From: Neobacillus bataviensis LMG 21833
GTDB lineage: Bacteria > Bacillota > Bacilli > Bacillales > Cytobacillaceae
NCBI RefSeq assembly: GCF_000307875.1
Contig: NZ_AJLS01000138.1
Coordinates: 1 to 64,000 of the forward strand
Reading direction: 5' to 3'
DNA length: 64,000 nucleotides
Positions 20,248 to 29,347 of the stretch are shown in pieces. The notes beneath the pieces were generated by a model. It made no database searches and had not been told where the DNA came from. It saw nothing but the letters and a program-made list of their open reading frames with translations. Within the stretch, counting starts at the first letter, position 1. Each line of letters begins with the position of its first letter. Position numbers and translations under genes: made by a program.

Positions 20248-20280
20248 TCAACTTCCCCCTATAAAGATTTTCAAATAAAG

Positions 20281-20311
20281 AAGAGGCGGCACTAAAGGGC
20301 CAACCTCTTTC
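20281..20311 (-). terminator. Hairpin after gerM
   Basis: AAAGAGG..GGC / GCC..CCTCTT stem on the minus strand followed by a short T-rich tract. It separates gerM from rph. Confidence 0.5.
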
Positions 20312-20345
20312 ATTGTCATTATATAGTATAACAAAAAATCTTTTT

Positions 20346-21401
20346 TTAAAAACTACCTGTATTTACTTTTTCTGGGCGTGTGACCGGCTCAGATAGTTTT
20401 TTCCCTTTATCATTTTTAATTTCTGCTTTGCCGTCAACCTGTACAGCCACCTTTTCCACTCCCTGCTGTTCGGTTAAGGAAAGCACAATGGTATCTAGCA
20501 AGGATTGTGAAACTTCCTTTTTATCGAAACTGTCATAAATATTCTTATTGAAGTTCAAAGTAACGACTCCATCTTTATATTTTGGTGCCTCAAGCAGTTT
20601 TGCGTCATTGACAAACTCGGATACTAGCGTTGATTTTGCGCTAGGCCCTTTAATCAGTTCATTTACGACCGCAGCATATTGATCCTTCTCGGTATTGCTG
20701 ATCCGGCGAGTGACCGGAACATAGTAGTATGAGTCCTCCTCACCGCCAATATAATAGACAGTGACCGGCTTCGTATTGGCAATATCGACGACATCATTTG
20801 TATCAATATTAATCCCTGTTGCTCTTGATAGATTTTGGCTAATCGGGGTGCCATTAACAGGCATTTCCGTCAGTTCATGGCCGTTCATTTGCAGCTTGAC
20901 AGTTTTTACATTATCAAATTGCGTCAACGTCCAGGTGACCGATTGAAGAATTTTTGCCTCATCTTCCGGCTTGTAATCCTTAAATTCTTTTGAAAAATTA
21001 ACCGTCGCAACGCCTGTTTCTTTTTTTATGTCAACAGAAAGGGTCGTATCCTCAGGAAGGACAGCTCTAAAGCCATTAGGAATCATGTCTGTCCCTTGAC
21101 CATTGGCGACTAAATATTCAAGTGCTTGTTTGGCAACTGAAGTTGTTTTCGGCAGGTTTAATGTTTGCGGCACGACATAGCCATCTTTATCAATTAAGTA
21201 AAGTTCCGTCTTTATTACGTTTTCCACCTTGCTTTTTTCTTTTGCCGTCGTTTCTTTACTTACCGGTTTATTTGTAACAGTCACACTTTTTGGCGGATCA
21301 ATTTTCTTTTGCGTTTCACCGCCAAACAATCCACATCCGGAAAGCAGCACGGCTGAACCAAGCATGGTTACACCCAGGATTTTTGCTTTATTTTTAGACA
21401 C
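20346..21401 (-). CDS. gerM: Spore germination lipoprotein GerM
   Basis: 351 aa. A lipoprotein signal peptide ends at the lipobox LLSGC near residue 23. Two tandem GerMN domains follow: the first around 65-200 (TELYLIDKDGYVVPQTLNL) and the second around 215-335 (KPVTVYYIGGEEDSYYYVPV). In B. subtilis GerM is needed for sporulation and spore germination. The start is GTG with GGGGGG seven bases upstream. Lies between racE and rph as in B. subtilis. Confidence 0.93.
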   Translation of the reverse strand: MSKNKAKILGVTMLGSAVLLSGCGLFGGETQKKIDPPKSVTVTNKPVSKETTAKEKSKVENVIKTELYLIDKDGYVVPQTLNLPKTTSVAKQALEYLVANGQGTDMIPNGFRAVLPEDTTLSVDIKKETGVATVNFSKEFKDYKPEDEAKILQSVTWTLTQFDNVKTVKLQMNGHELTEMPVNGTPISQNLSRATGINIDTNDVVDIANTKPVTVYYIGGEEDSYYYVPVTRRISNTEKDQYAAVVNELIKGPSAKSTLVSEFVNDAKLLEAPKYKDGVVTLNFNKNIYDSFDKKEVSQSLLDTIVLSLTEQQGVEKVAVQVDGKAEIKNDKGKKLSEPVTRPEKVNTGSF

Positions 21402-21500
21402 ATTAATTCCCCCCTAAGACAGTTTGTACTATCATGTATACGAGCCTTTTCTAAAATTAGACCGCTTTGGAGAGAAAAAAGAACAAATTTTTAAGAGATA

Positions 21501-21530
21501 AAAAAAAGCCCTATCAAATCGATAGGAGCC
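21501..21530 (-). terminator. Terminator of racE
   Basis: CTATC / GATAG-centred stem followed by seven T on the minus strand, just after the racE stop. Confidence 0.7.
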
Positions 21531-21535
21531 TCACT

Positions 21536-22330
21536 TCATAGTTTTATTTTTTTAACATTGTCCACTGGGATGCCCAGCCACTGCGAGGCAATTTTTGAAA
21601 AGAGAGACTTTGAGCCTGTCGTGTAAAATTCATGCTCCGGCTCAACCTCTGATTCGTCTAGTTGCCCGCTGTATTGAAGAATCGCGCTAATTTCACGGGC
21701 TGTTTCATCACCTGAACTAATGACATGTACGTTTTCACCCATTACCTTTTTTACAAGCGGTTCAAGCAATGGGTAATGGGTGCAGCCCAAAATTAATGTA
21801 TCTAAATTTTGATCCAATATTGGTGTCAATGCTTCGTCCACAATCCTCTCAGCAATCGGTCCATTATATTCACCGCTCTCCACTAGAGGGACAAACTTGG
21901 GACAAGCATGACTTGTGACAAAAAGCCGGCTGTTTAGCGATTTCAAGGCTTTTTCGTACGCACCACTTTTTACTGTACCTAAAGTGCCGATAATACCAAC
22001 CCGATAATTCTTCGTCCGCTTGATGGCGGCACGTGCCCCTGGATTAATAACTCCTAGAACAGGGATGGACAATTCCTTACGAATTTCATCAAGGGCGGCC
22101 GCAGTTGCCGTATTACAGGCGATAACAAGCATTTTGATATTTTTTTTCAATAAAAAATCGGTCAATTCCCAAGTAAATTTCTTCACTTCATTTTTTGATC
22201 TTGGACCATATGGGCAGCGGGCCGTATCTCCCAAATAAATGATTCTTTCATTCGGAAGCTGCCTAATAATCTCTTTGGCTACGGTTAATCCACCGACACC
22301 AGAATCTATAACGCCTATTGGTTGTTTCAA
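21536..22330 (-). CDS. racE: Glutamate racemase
   Basis: Makes D-glutamate for peptidoglycan (and poly-glutamate in some bacilli). 264 aa. The two catalytic cysteines are in [14 protein letters not shown] near 73 and [12 protein letters not shown] near 184; the N-terminus [17 protein letters not shown] is typical. The start is TTG after AGAGGCGAG. It follows the MarR-type regulator by 14 bases, so the two are probably co-transcribed. Confidence 0.95.
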   Translation of the reverse strand: MKQPIGVIDSGVGGLTVAKEIIRQLPNERIIYLGDTARCPYGPRSKNEVKKFTWELTDFLLKKNIKMLVIACNTATAAALDEIRKELSIPVLGVINPGARAAIKRTKNYRVGIIGTLGTVKSGAYEKALKSLNSRLFVTSHACPKFVPLVESGEYNGPIAERIVDEALTPILDQNLDTLILGCTHYPLLEPLVKKVMGENVHVISSGDETAREISAILQYSGQLDESEVEPEHEFYTTGSKSLFSKIASQWLGIPVDNVKKIKL

Positions 22331-22344
22331 ACTACTCGCCTCTT

Positions 22345-22794
22345 TTAACGCATTTCCTGATGCAGTTTCATCAAGCTGGTTTGAAGAAGTTCAACTTCTC
22401 CCATAGAGAAATTTTTTAACACTTCCTCCAAGTATACCTGACGTTTTTTTATCACTTCATCTATGATTCTTTTACCTTCTTCGAGCAAATGAATTCGCAC
22501 TACTCGACGATCACTCGAATCTTTCACCCGCTCAACAAGGAGATTTTTCTCCATCCGGTCGACAAGATCGGTGGTCGTGCTGCAGGCCAAATACATTTTA
22601 TTCGAAAGCTCGCCGATTGTCATATCACCATCTTCGAACAGCCATTGCAAGGCCACGAATTGGGGAGGCGTAATCTTATAATTACTTAACAATTCTCTTC
22701 CTTTTTGCTTGATGATTCCGGAAATGTAGCGTAAATCCTTTTCAATATTGGCAAAAATATCCCCAGTAACTTTTTGCGGATTTTCGAGTTCCAT
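22345..22794 (-). CDS. ysmB: MarR-family transcriptional regulator
   Basis: 149 aa winged-helix regulator. The HTH covers about residues 60-95 ([26 protein letters not shown]), followed by the wing [14 protein letters not shown]. The cysteine in YLACSTTT near the recognition helix could be redox-sensing but this is speculation. Placement upstream of racE matches B. subtilis ysmB. Target genes cannot be read from the sequence. Confidence 0.85.
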   Translation of the reverse strand: MELENPQKVTGDIFANIEKDLRYISGIIKQKGRELLSNYKITPPQFVALQWLFEDGDMTIGELSNKMYLACSTTTDLVDRMEKNLLVERVKDSSDRRVVRIHLLEEGKRIIDEVIKKRQVYLEEVLKNFSMGEVELLQTSLMKLHQEMR

Positions 22795-23055
22795 TTATTT
22801 AACACTCCTAATTTTAGCTTCTCCTCAAGACCAACAATACTAAGTAAATGATAGTAAGCTTTTCCTTATTTTCACCTTTTTTCGCTAAAATTTCAAGCCG
22901 AAAAAAATCCCTGCTGGCCGGAGGAAGAAATTTCGCTTCCCAAAATTCAATCTTCGAAAGACAAGAATCAAATTAGTTTCGCATTCTTTGGAGATATTAT
23001 AGAATGAATGAACAAACAAAAATCAGTGTTAATACACAACAAAGGTGAGAAAAAC

Positions 23056-23355
23056 ATGGTCATCAACATCAGCGATGCGGCATTAAAGTGGTTTCAGGAG
23101 GAAGTGGAGTTAACAAAAGGGGATAAAGTAAGATTCTATACGCAAATTTACGGCAGCAGCCCGATCCAAGAAAGTTTTGCCCTTGGGTTTACAGTCGATA
23201 ACGAACCGATTGATATGTCAGTTAAAACCGAAGTAGAAGGAATTACCTTTTTTATAGAAGGCACAGATCTATGGTTCTTTAATGGACATGATTTGCATGT
23301 TGATTACAATCAACAAAAGGATGAAGTGGAGTATAGTTATACAAAATCAGAGTAA
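23056..23355 (+). CDS. HesB/YneR-like small protein
   Basis: 99 aa. The fold resembles the HesB/IscA family (VINISDAALKWFQEEVEL ... KVRFYTQIYG), but the three cysteines that bind iron-sulfur clusters in IscA are missing; the protein has no cysteine. It matches the YneR-type branch of unknown function. ATG 23056 is chosen, with AAAGGTGAG six bases upstream; an ATG at 23008 adds an unlikely leader. A terminator follows. Confidence 0.75.
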   Translation: MVINISDAALKWFQEEVELTKGDKVRFYTQIYGSSPIQESFALGFTVDNEPIDMSVKTEVEGITFFIEGTDLWFFNGHDLHVDYNQQKDEVEYSYTKSE

Positions 23356-23360
23356 ATGTT

Positions 23361-23399
23361 AAAAAGCATCGGTAGTGCACTGTAAACCGATGCTTTTTT
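23361..23399 (+). terminator. Terminator of the HesB-like gene
   Basis: AAAAAGCATCGGT / ACCGATGCTTTTT 13-bp stem with T-run; symmetric enough to serve the convergent kinase gene too. Confidence 0.85.
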
Positions 23400-23423
23400 A
23401 ATAGCTACTAAAAAGTGAAACCA

Positions 23424-25280
23424 CTATACCTCTACATACTGTGCAGTTGGCAAAATCACTTCAATCATCGTCCCCTTTTGATCACTCCAAAAATGGATGG
23501 TGCCATCATGGTTTTCGACGATTTGTTTAGAGATCATGATTCCGAGTCCAGTACCTTCCTCCTTGGTAGTGAAAAAAGGCTCCCCCAGTCGTCTTAGGAT
23601 ATGTACCGGCATACCGTTGCCAGTGTCTTTAATGAGGAGTTTCACCTTATTAAAACTGTGTTTTTTCAGCTCGATTGTGACGATGCCGCCTTTTGGCATT
23701 GCTTCAATGGCATTTTTTAAAATATTGATAAATACTTGTTTTAATTGATTTTTATCACATTTAATCGTGAAATTTTTAGCATTATAGAGCCTTTCAATAT
23801 GAACCCCATTCATATTCGCCTGGGTATCAAGTAACGTTTTGACACTATCAATAAGCGAAACTAAATCAACTGTTTCAATCTTTAACTCCTGTGGTTTGGC
23901 AAGCACCAATAGCTCGCTTAAAATAAGTTCAATTCGATCCATCTCTGACTGGATTATCTCAAAGTACGGTTTATCACTTTCTGCCTGTGCCTCCATTAAC
24001 TGAAGAAACCCTTTAATTGCCGTTAGGGGATTCCGAACCTCATGAGCAATCCCTGCTGCCAACTGGCCAGCCACACTTAATTTTTCTGAGTTTAGTAAAA
24101 GTTCTTGTGTCTTTTTCCGTTCTGTAATATCCCTAATAATAATATGCCTTGCTGGTTTGTTTTGAAAAATAGTAGGAATCCCTTTCACTTCAGCGAAAAA
24201 AGTTGTCCCATCCAAACGGATGAGTTTGTATTCATAAAATTCTGTTGCCTCACCATTCGTTACTAGCCTAATTCTTTTTTTGGCAATCTCGTGATAATCC
24301 AGATGGATAAGTTCTGAAAGTTCTTTAGTTAATAGATCCTGTTTCGTTGCTGCTCCAAATACTCTTGTACCTGTTTCATTAATAAAAAGAATCTCATTTT
24401 CTCTAGCGATTATGACAGCATCAGGGGAATACTCAACAATATCGCGATAGGTCTCTTCCCGTTTTTTCGCTTCTTCTTCTACTCTCGTTCGTTCTGAAAT
24501 ATCTCTAAACACACTGACCACTTCTAAAACATGAAGGGTATCGGAGGCAATAATTGGTTTACATAGAGACTCCATCCAAATAAAAGTCCCATTCTTTTTG
24601 CGAATACGGTAGCAGTCCCTTCTATCTTCATGATGACTGAGAGCCTCTTTTCGAATGATAAAAGTCCTTTCGGCATCATCGGGATGGACAAAGGATAGGA
24701 AATTTTGTTTGATGACTTCATCGGAAGAATAGCCAAGAATATATTCACAAGAGGGGGAGACATAGATAATTTCTCCCTGCAAATTCGTACTAATAATGAG
24801 ATCCAATAGGTTGTCCGTTAATACACGCTGCATTTCTTCTATTTTTCTTACTTCTTCTTTCTTTCTTTTCAATTCGGTAATATCCCTTGCAACAGCACAA
24901 ACCCCTACAATTTGGTCATTTACACAAATGGGGATATTCGTAATATTTAGGTCAACAAGCCCCCCAATTTTGTTTGCCATTTTACAATCAAAGTTTTGGA
25001 ACTGGCCTAATACGGCTTGATGAAAATGATGGAATACCTTATTGACCTGATCAATCGGAAAAAGAAATTGAAGCTTTAATTGTGTTGCTTCCTCCTCAGC
25101 ATATCCTGAAATTTTTTCGAATGCCGGATTCCCTTGTACAAGATGTCCTTCAATGTCCATTGTAAAGATGCCGTCTTGGTTAAACGTGAACAATGTTTCA
25201 TACCTGCTCTTATTTTCATTTAAATAATTGATTAAAAGCATTCTCTTCTCACTTTTTATTGCTTCCACAGGACCGTTCAT
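23424..25280 (-). CDS. Soluble multi-PAS sensor histidine kinase (sporulation-kinase type)
   Basis: 618 aa with no membrane segment. Three PAS domains are recognisable at about 22-137, 150-268 and 275-390, the first two closing with ARDITELK and FRDISERT and the third with IRDITERKKTQE. The HisKA box is AAGIAHEVRNPLTAIKGFLQLM (phosphorylated His in AHEVRNP), and the ATPase has N box NILKNAIEAMPKGG, G1 DTGNGMP, F/G2 GEPFFTTKEEGTGLGI. This layout resembles the soluble kinases KinA/KinE that phosphorylate Spo0F in Bacillus; that role is inferred. No response regulator is adjacent. The leader contains a promoter and then a terminator-like hairpin, suggesting attenuation. Confidence 0.88.
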   Translation of the reverse strand: MNGPVEAIKSEKRMLLINYLNENKSRYETLFTFNQDGIFTMDIEGHLVQGNPAFEKISGYAEEEATQLKLQFLFPIDQVNKVFHHFHQAVLGQFQNFDCKMANKIGGLVDLNITNIPICVNDQIVGVCAVARDITELKRKKEEVRKIEEMQRVLTDNLLDLIISTNLQGEIIYVSPSCEYILGYSSDEVIKQNFLSFVHPDDAERTFIIRKEALSHHEDRRDCYRIRKKNGTFIWMESLCKPIIASDTLHVLEVVSVFRDISERTRVEEEAKKREETYRDIVEYSPDAVIIARENEILFINETGTRVFGAATKQDLLTKELSELIHLDYHEIAKKRIRLVTNGEATEFYEYKLIRLDGTTFFAEVKGIPTIFQNKPARHIIIRDITERKKTQELLLNSEKLSVAGQLAAGIAHEVRNPLTAIKGFLQLMEAQAESDKPYFEIIQSEMDRIELILSELLVLAKPQELKIETVDLVSLIDSVKTLLDTQANMNGVHIERLYNAKNFTIKCDKNQLKQVFINILKNAIEAMPKGGIVTIELKKHSFNKVKLLIKDTGNGMPVHILRRLGEPFFTTKEEGTGLGIMISKQIVENHDGTIHFWSDQKGTMIEVILPTAQYVEV

Positions 25281-25327
25281 CTCTCTCTATCAGTTCCTTC
25301 CCCCAACGATATTAGTGAAAAAATAAA

Positions 25328-25360
25328 AAGCCAAGATGAGTAAGACTCCCATCTTGGCTT
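25328..25360 (-). terminator. Terminator-like hairpin inside the kinase leader (possible attenuator)
   Basis: AAGCCAAGATG / CATCTTGGCTT perfect 11-bp stem with an 11-base loop, followed on the minus strand by TTTATTTTTT. It ends about 48 bases before the kinase start codon and downstream of its promoter. gerE already has its own terminator at 25566. Confidence 0.8.
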
Positions 25361-25428
25361 GTGTCTAGCTCACTACCGCATCAATGTGTTGTTTCCGCTA
25401 AAAAATAAGATTCTTTATCTTATAGTTT

Positions 25429-25457
25429 ATTTTAAATATTACTTATAAAACTTTCAA
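25429..25457 (-). promoter_or_regulatory. sigma-A promoter of the histidine kinase gene
   Basis: Minus-strand TTGAAA (25452-25457), 17-base spacer, TAAAAT (25429-25434). Expected start near 25422, giving a ~140-base leader. A weak AU hairpin (25405-25423) with six T follows at once. Confidence 0.7.
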
Positions 25458-25565
25458 GGGATTTCTACTATTTTCCATAAACTTAAGTAACTTATCGAAT
25501 TTTGTTTTTAATATGGTTTGGATTTTATGGAAAATTTACTCCATTTACCTTTTACCAAAAAAGAT

Positions 25566-25598
25566 GAACCGGCCTCCAAAAAAGGATGCCGGCCATCA
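25566..25598 (-). terminator. Terminator of gerE
   Basis: GCCGG / CCGGC-centred stem on the minus strand with a following TTTTTT stretch, next to the gerE stop. Confidence 0.7.
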
Positions 25599-25823
25599 TT
25601 AAAGTTCTAGTTCTCCCATACGAAGGAGCTCTACAACTGCTTGTGAACGCCCCTTTACACCAAGCTTTTGCATAGCATTTGAAATGTGATTCCTAACTGT
25701 TTTTTCGCTTATAAATAATTCACCAGCGATTTCTTTCGTTGTTTTATCTTGTACTAGTAGCTCGAATACTTCTCTTTCCCGTTTGGTGAGTAGCGGCTTG
25801 TGATTATAATCATTCTCCTTCAA
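25599..25823 (-). CDS. gerE: GerE, late mother-cell transcription regulator
   Basis: 74-aa LuxR-type helix-turn-helix protein without a receiver domain, exactly the GerE format. Motif [22 protein letters not shown] then [19 protein letters not shown]. In Bacillus GerE acts with sigma-K to switch on late coat genes. The start is TTG with AAGGAGGG nine bases upstream. A sigma-K-like promoter is visible upstream. Confidence 0.97.
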   Translation of the reverse strand: MKENDYNHKPLLTKREREVFELLVQDKTTKEIAGELFISEKTVRNHISNAMQKLGVKGRSQAVVELLRMGELEL

Positions 25824-25887
25824 GTATTGTAACCCTCCTTGCCTTCGCCAGTAATGAATCGTGGGGTGGGTATATATTTAGTCACCA

Positions 25888-25915
25888 TATCTTATGTGAA
25901 CAATATAAATGAAGT
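25888..25915 (-). promoter_or_regulatory. Candidate sigma-K promoter of gerE
   Basis: Minus-strand CATAAGATA (25888-25896) fits CATAnnnTA, with an AC at 25914-25915 after 17 bases, the sigma-K arrangement. It agrees with known sigma-K control of gerE in B. subtilis. Confidence 0.55.
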
Positions 25916-25997
25916 GACTATATTTCCTTGAAGGAGAACGATTTTATAAAAAAAATGCAATTTTTTTCTGATCTTTTGGTAAAGCGAAGCAAAAATT

Positions 25998-26579
25998 TTA
26001 TGAAGATTTAAGTTTTGCATAAATAATATACCGTTTTGGGGCATTTCCGACATAGCGGAACGGATAGCAAGTGGTGACAATTAATTCTTCTTGCTGATTT
26101 TGTAATGTTATGATGCTTGTATCATCAGACTTCACAATTTTTGTTTTCGTAATTTCGTAAGTGAAGTTCCCATACGGCATTTGCATTTTTAATGAATCAC
26201 CGATATTTAGCTCACCTAATTTACGAAACACCGTGTCTCGATGACCCGATAAAACAATCTGTCCCTGATCGCCCGGAAAATAGGAGCCTTTGTAATGCCC
26301 AACACCCTTTTCAAGATCATCCGGATTGGTTCCTTCAACGATCGCCAGTTCAGACTTAATCTTCGGAATGGTTAGAAGGCCTACCGTGTCCCCCATACTT
26401 GGAGGCGGACTGTTTTCAGCTTTCTTTGTTGGCGGTTCTGCCTGCTGTTCGGCGATCATTTCCTTTGCTTGTTTAACAGATGCTTTTGTTTGAAATTTCA
26501 TATCTGCAAATTGCCAGAGTCCTACACCTAATAAAATGAGCCCTACAAAAATAATCAATAGCGGAAGCTTCGATTTCAC
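25998..26579 (-). CDS. Class D-type sortase
   Basis: 193 aa membrane-anchored transpeptidase. One N-terminal membrane segment (residues ~5-25), a linker, then the sortase barrel. The catalytic triad residues are visible: His in VLSGHRDTVF, Cys in VTTCYPF, Arg in APKRYIIYA. The short TxTC-YP motif and the length fit class D sortases of bacilli. The start is GTG with a weak ribosome site. No LPXTG-type substrate gene lies nearby; it stands alone between gerE and the sdh operon, where B. subtilis has ysmA. Confidence 0.85.
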   Translation of the reverse strand: MKSKLPLLIIFVGLILLGVGLWQFADMKFQTKASVKQAKEMIAEQQAEPPTKKAENSPPPSMGDTVGLLTIPKIKSELAIVEGTNPDDLEKGVGHYKGSYFPGDQGQIVLSGHRDTVFRKLGELNIGDSLKMQMPYGNFTYEITKTKIVKSDDTSIITLQNQQEELIVTTCYPFRYVGNAPKRYIIYAKLKSS

Positions 26580-26669
26580 TTTTAAAAACCTAACCTTTCG
26601 GAAACGACATTATGTTTAAGTATACCAAAGGGATATTTATAGGACTATTGTAAATCATTATAAAAACAG

Positions 26670-26702
26670 AAAAAACCTTCTTTTCTTAGTAGAAAAGAAG
26701 GC
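26670..26702 (-). terminator. Terminator of the sdh operon
   Basis: GCCTTCTTTTC / GAAAAGAAGGTT stem followed by a T-run on the minus strand. It lies about 55 bases after the sdhB stop, beyond the short repeat. Confidence 0.85.
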
Positions 26703-26723
26703 TTTTAAGGTTCGCTTTTCCAT

Positions 26724-26757
26724 GTCTAGCTGCAGCGACTAGGCGCTTCCGCTTTTC
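26724..26757 (+). repeat. Short (34-bp) form of the dispersed palindromic repeat
   Basis: Begins GTCTAGCTGCAGCG and ends GGCGCTTCCGCTTTTC; only the two outer ends of the ~120-bp element remain. Its TTTTC end stops two bases from the sdhB stop codon. Confidence 0.85.
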
Positions 26758-26759
26758 GA

Positions 26760-27521
26760 TTAATCGCGGTCGCTTCCGAAGAAGTTTCTGAATGCCTGCA
26801 TGGTAGCATCACGGTTAATGGCAGCGATGGATGTTGTAATTGGAATCCCTTTCGGACATGCTTGTACGCAGTTTTGCGAGTTACCACAGCCCTGCATGCC
26901 GCCATCGTCCATGAAAGCATTTAAACGCTCTGCTTTATTCATTGCACCTGTTGGGTGGGCATTAAATAAACGAACTTGGTTAAAGACAGCCGGTCCCATA
27001 AAGTTGGTTTTGCTGTTTACGTTTGGACATGCTTCTAGACAGACACCGCATGTCATACATTTAGAAAGCTCATATGCCCATTGACGTTTATTCTCAGGCA
27101 TACGCGGCCCAGGCCCTAAATCATAGGTTCCATCAATTGGAATCCAAGCCTTAACCTTTTTCAAGGAATCAAACATTCTGCTGCGATCTACTTGAAGGTC
27201 ACGAACAACCGGGAACGTACGCATTGGTTCTAAACGGATTGGCTGTTCTAATTGATCAACGAGTGCCGAACAGGCTTGACGCGGTTTGCCGTTAATCACC
27301 ATTGAACATGCACCGCAAACCTCTTCAAGACAGTTCATATCCCAAGCAATTGGGGTAGTGGATTGCCCTTTTCCATTAACAGGATTTTTCCGAATTTCCA
27401 TTAACGCCGAAATAACATTCATATTCGGACGATAATCAACTTCAAATTCCTCCTCAAAAGGGGCAGAATCTGTGTTATCTTGACGCATGATTTTAAATTT
27501 TACTGTTTTCTTTTCAGACAT
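26760..27521 (-). CDS. sdhB: Succinate dehydrogenase iron-sulfur subunit
   Basis: 253 aa subunit that passes electrons from the flavoprotein to the membrane haems and menaquinone. The [2Fe-2S] ligands are in CLEEVCGACSMVINGKPRQAC; the [4Fe-4S] and [3Fe-4S] clusters use CMTCGVCLEACP and CGNSQNCVQACPKG. Last gene of sdhCAB, 21 bases after sdhA. Confidence 0.98.
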   Translation of the reverse strand: MSEKKTVKFKIMRQDNTDSAPFEEEFEVDYRPNMNVISALMEIRKNPVNGKGQSTTPIAWDMNCLEEVCGACSMVINGKPRQACSALVDQLEQPIRLEPMRTFPVVRDLQVDRSRMFDSLKKVKAWIPIDGTYDLGPGPRMPENKRQWAYELSKCMTCGVCLEACPNVNSKTNFMGPAVFNQVRLFNAHPTGAMNKAERLNAFMDDGGMQGCGNSQNCVQACPKGIPITTSIAAINRDATMQAFRNFFGSDRD

Positions 27522-27542
27522 TCTTTCCTACTCCCCTCTCCA

Positions 27543-29294
27543 TTAATGTTTTTTAGTATAATCGCGCTCACGCGGTTTTAGTAACGATGTATCGACATCC
27601 GCATAATGGAATTCAGGGGCAGTCTTCGCATCAACAAATTTAGCCATTGTTGTTTTTAAGAATTCCTCATCGTTCCGTTTAGGGAAATCAGGCTTATAAT
27701 GGGCACCGCGGCTTTCATTCCTATTGTATGCACCAATAGTAATAACGCGGGCTAATTGCAGCATATTTTGTAATTGACGTGTGAATGCTGCCCCTTGGTT
27801 GCTCCATTTAGACGTATCATTAATGTTAATGTTTTGGTAACGTTCCAAAAGTTCCTGAATCTTTTCATCTGTTTTTAACAGCTGATCGTTGTAGCGGACA
27901 ACCGTTACGTTATCTGTCATCCATTCCCCAAGCTCTTTGTGAAGAACATAAGCATTTTCTGTACCACTTAGAGACATAATTCCGTTCCATTTTTCTTCCT
28001 GTTCTTTCACATGACGGTCAAACACAGAAGATGATACTGCCTCAGAAGTCTTCTCAAGACCATCAACATAGTTAACTGCGTTTGGTCCTGCGACCATTCC
28101 GCCGTAAACAGCAGAAAGCAATGAGTTTGCCCCAAGTCGGTTTGCACCATGCTGGGAATAATCACACTCACCAGCGGCAAAGAGACCTGGAATAGTTGTC
28201 ATTTGGTCATAATCAACCCATAGTCCGCCCATAGAATAGTGAACCGCTGGGAATATTTTCATCGGAACTTTACGTGGATTATCACCCATGAATTTTTCAT
28301 AAATTTCGATAATACCACCAAGTTTTACATCCAATTCATGCGGATCCTTGTGTGATAAATCAAGGAATACCATGTTTTCTCCATTAATTCCAAGTTTTTG
28401 ACGAACGCACACATCAAAAATCTCACGTGTCGCAATATCACGCGGTACAAGGTTTCCGTAAGCAGGATATTTTTCTTCTAAGAAGTACCATGGCTTTCCA
28501 TCTTTATACGTCCAAATCCGGCCGCCTTCACCACGTGCTGATTCACTCATTAAGCGCAGCTTATCATCACCAGGGATAGCAGTAGGATGAATTTGGATCA
28601 TCTCACCATTCGCGTAAGTAGCCCCTTGCTGATAAACGATTGATGCAGCAGAGCCTGTATTAATAACAGAGTTGGTTGACTTACCGAAAATAATCCCAGG
28701 ACCGCCTGTTGCCATGATGACAGCATCAGCAGCGAACGACTTAATTTCCATCGTTTTAAGGTTTTGAACTACAACTCCGCGGCAAACGCCATCATCATCA
28801 ACAACGGCACCAAGAAATTCCCAGCCCTCATACTTTGTAACCAAACCATCTACCTCAAATCGGCGTACCTGCTCGTCCAATGCATAAAGCAATTGCTGAC
28901 CAGTTGTAGCACCAGCAAATGCTGTACGGTGATGCTGCGTTCCGCCAAAGCGACGGAAGTCTAGTAATCCTTCAGGAGTACGGTTAAACATAACTCCCAT
29001 CCGGTCAAATAAATTGATAATAAATGGTGCAGCGTCGCACATCGCCTTAACTGGAGGCTGATTCGCTAAGAAGTCTCCACCATAAACGGTATCGTCAAAG
29101 TGAATCCACGGGGAATCCCCTTCACCTTTTGTATTTACAGCTCCATTAATACCGCCTTGGGCACAAACAGAGTGAGAACGTTTTACCGGAACAAGAGAAA
29201 ATAGCTCTACCGGTGTTCCTGTTTCTGCAACTTTGATGGTAGCCATTAAGCCAGCTAAGCCGCCGCCGACTACGATCACTTTACCTTTACTCAT
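27543..29294 (-). CDS. sdhA: Succinate dehydrogenase flavoprotein subunit
   Basis: 583 aa. The FAD-binding VIVVGGGLAGLMATIKV motif is at the N-terminus, the covalent-FAD histidine lies in RSHSVCAQGGINGA, and active-site stretches HPTAIPGDDKLRLMSESARGEGG and HGANRLGANSLL are present. ATG 29294 (MSKGKVIV) is chosen with GAGGAG ten bases upstream; an in-frame TTG at 29312 falls inside the ribosome site. The product, with SdhB and SdhC, forms complex II at the inner face of the membrane. Confidence 0.98.
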   Translation of the reverse strand: MSKGKVIVVGGGLAGLMATIKVAETGTPVELFSLVPVKRSHSVCAQGGINGAVNTKGEGDSPWIHFDDTVYGGDFLANQPPVKAMCDAAPFIINLFDRMGVMFNRTPEGLLDFRRFGGTQHHRTAFAGATTGQQLLYALDEQVRRFEVDGLVTKYEGWEFLGAVVDDDGVCRGVVVQNLKTMEIKSFAADAVIMATGGPGIIFGKSTNSVINTGSAASIVYQQGATYANGEMIQIHPTAIPGDDKLRLMSESARGEGGRIWTYKDGKPWYFLEEKYPAYGNLVPRDIATREIFDVCVRQKLGINGENMVFLDLSHKDPHELDVKLGGIIEIYEKFMGDNPRKVPMKIFPAVHYSMGGLWVDYDQMTTIPGLFAAGECDYSQHGANRLGANSLLSAVYGGMVAGPNAVNYVDGLEKTSEAVSSSVFDRHVKEQEEKWNGIMSLSGTENAYVLHKELGEWMTDNVTVVRYNDQLLKTDEKIQELLERYQNININDTSKWSNQGAAFTRQLQNMLQLARVITIGAYNRNESRGAHYKPDFPKRNDEEFLKTTMAKFVDAKTAPEFHYADVDTSLLKPRERDYTKKH

Positions 29295-29347
29295 TCGTGA
29301 CTCACTCCTCAATCCAAAAATACATATTTTTCCGACCCTTAATTATA

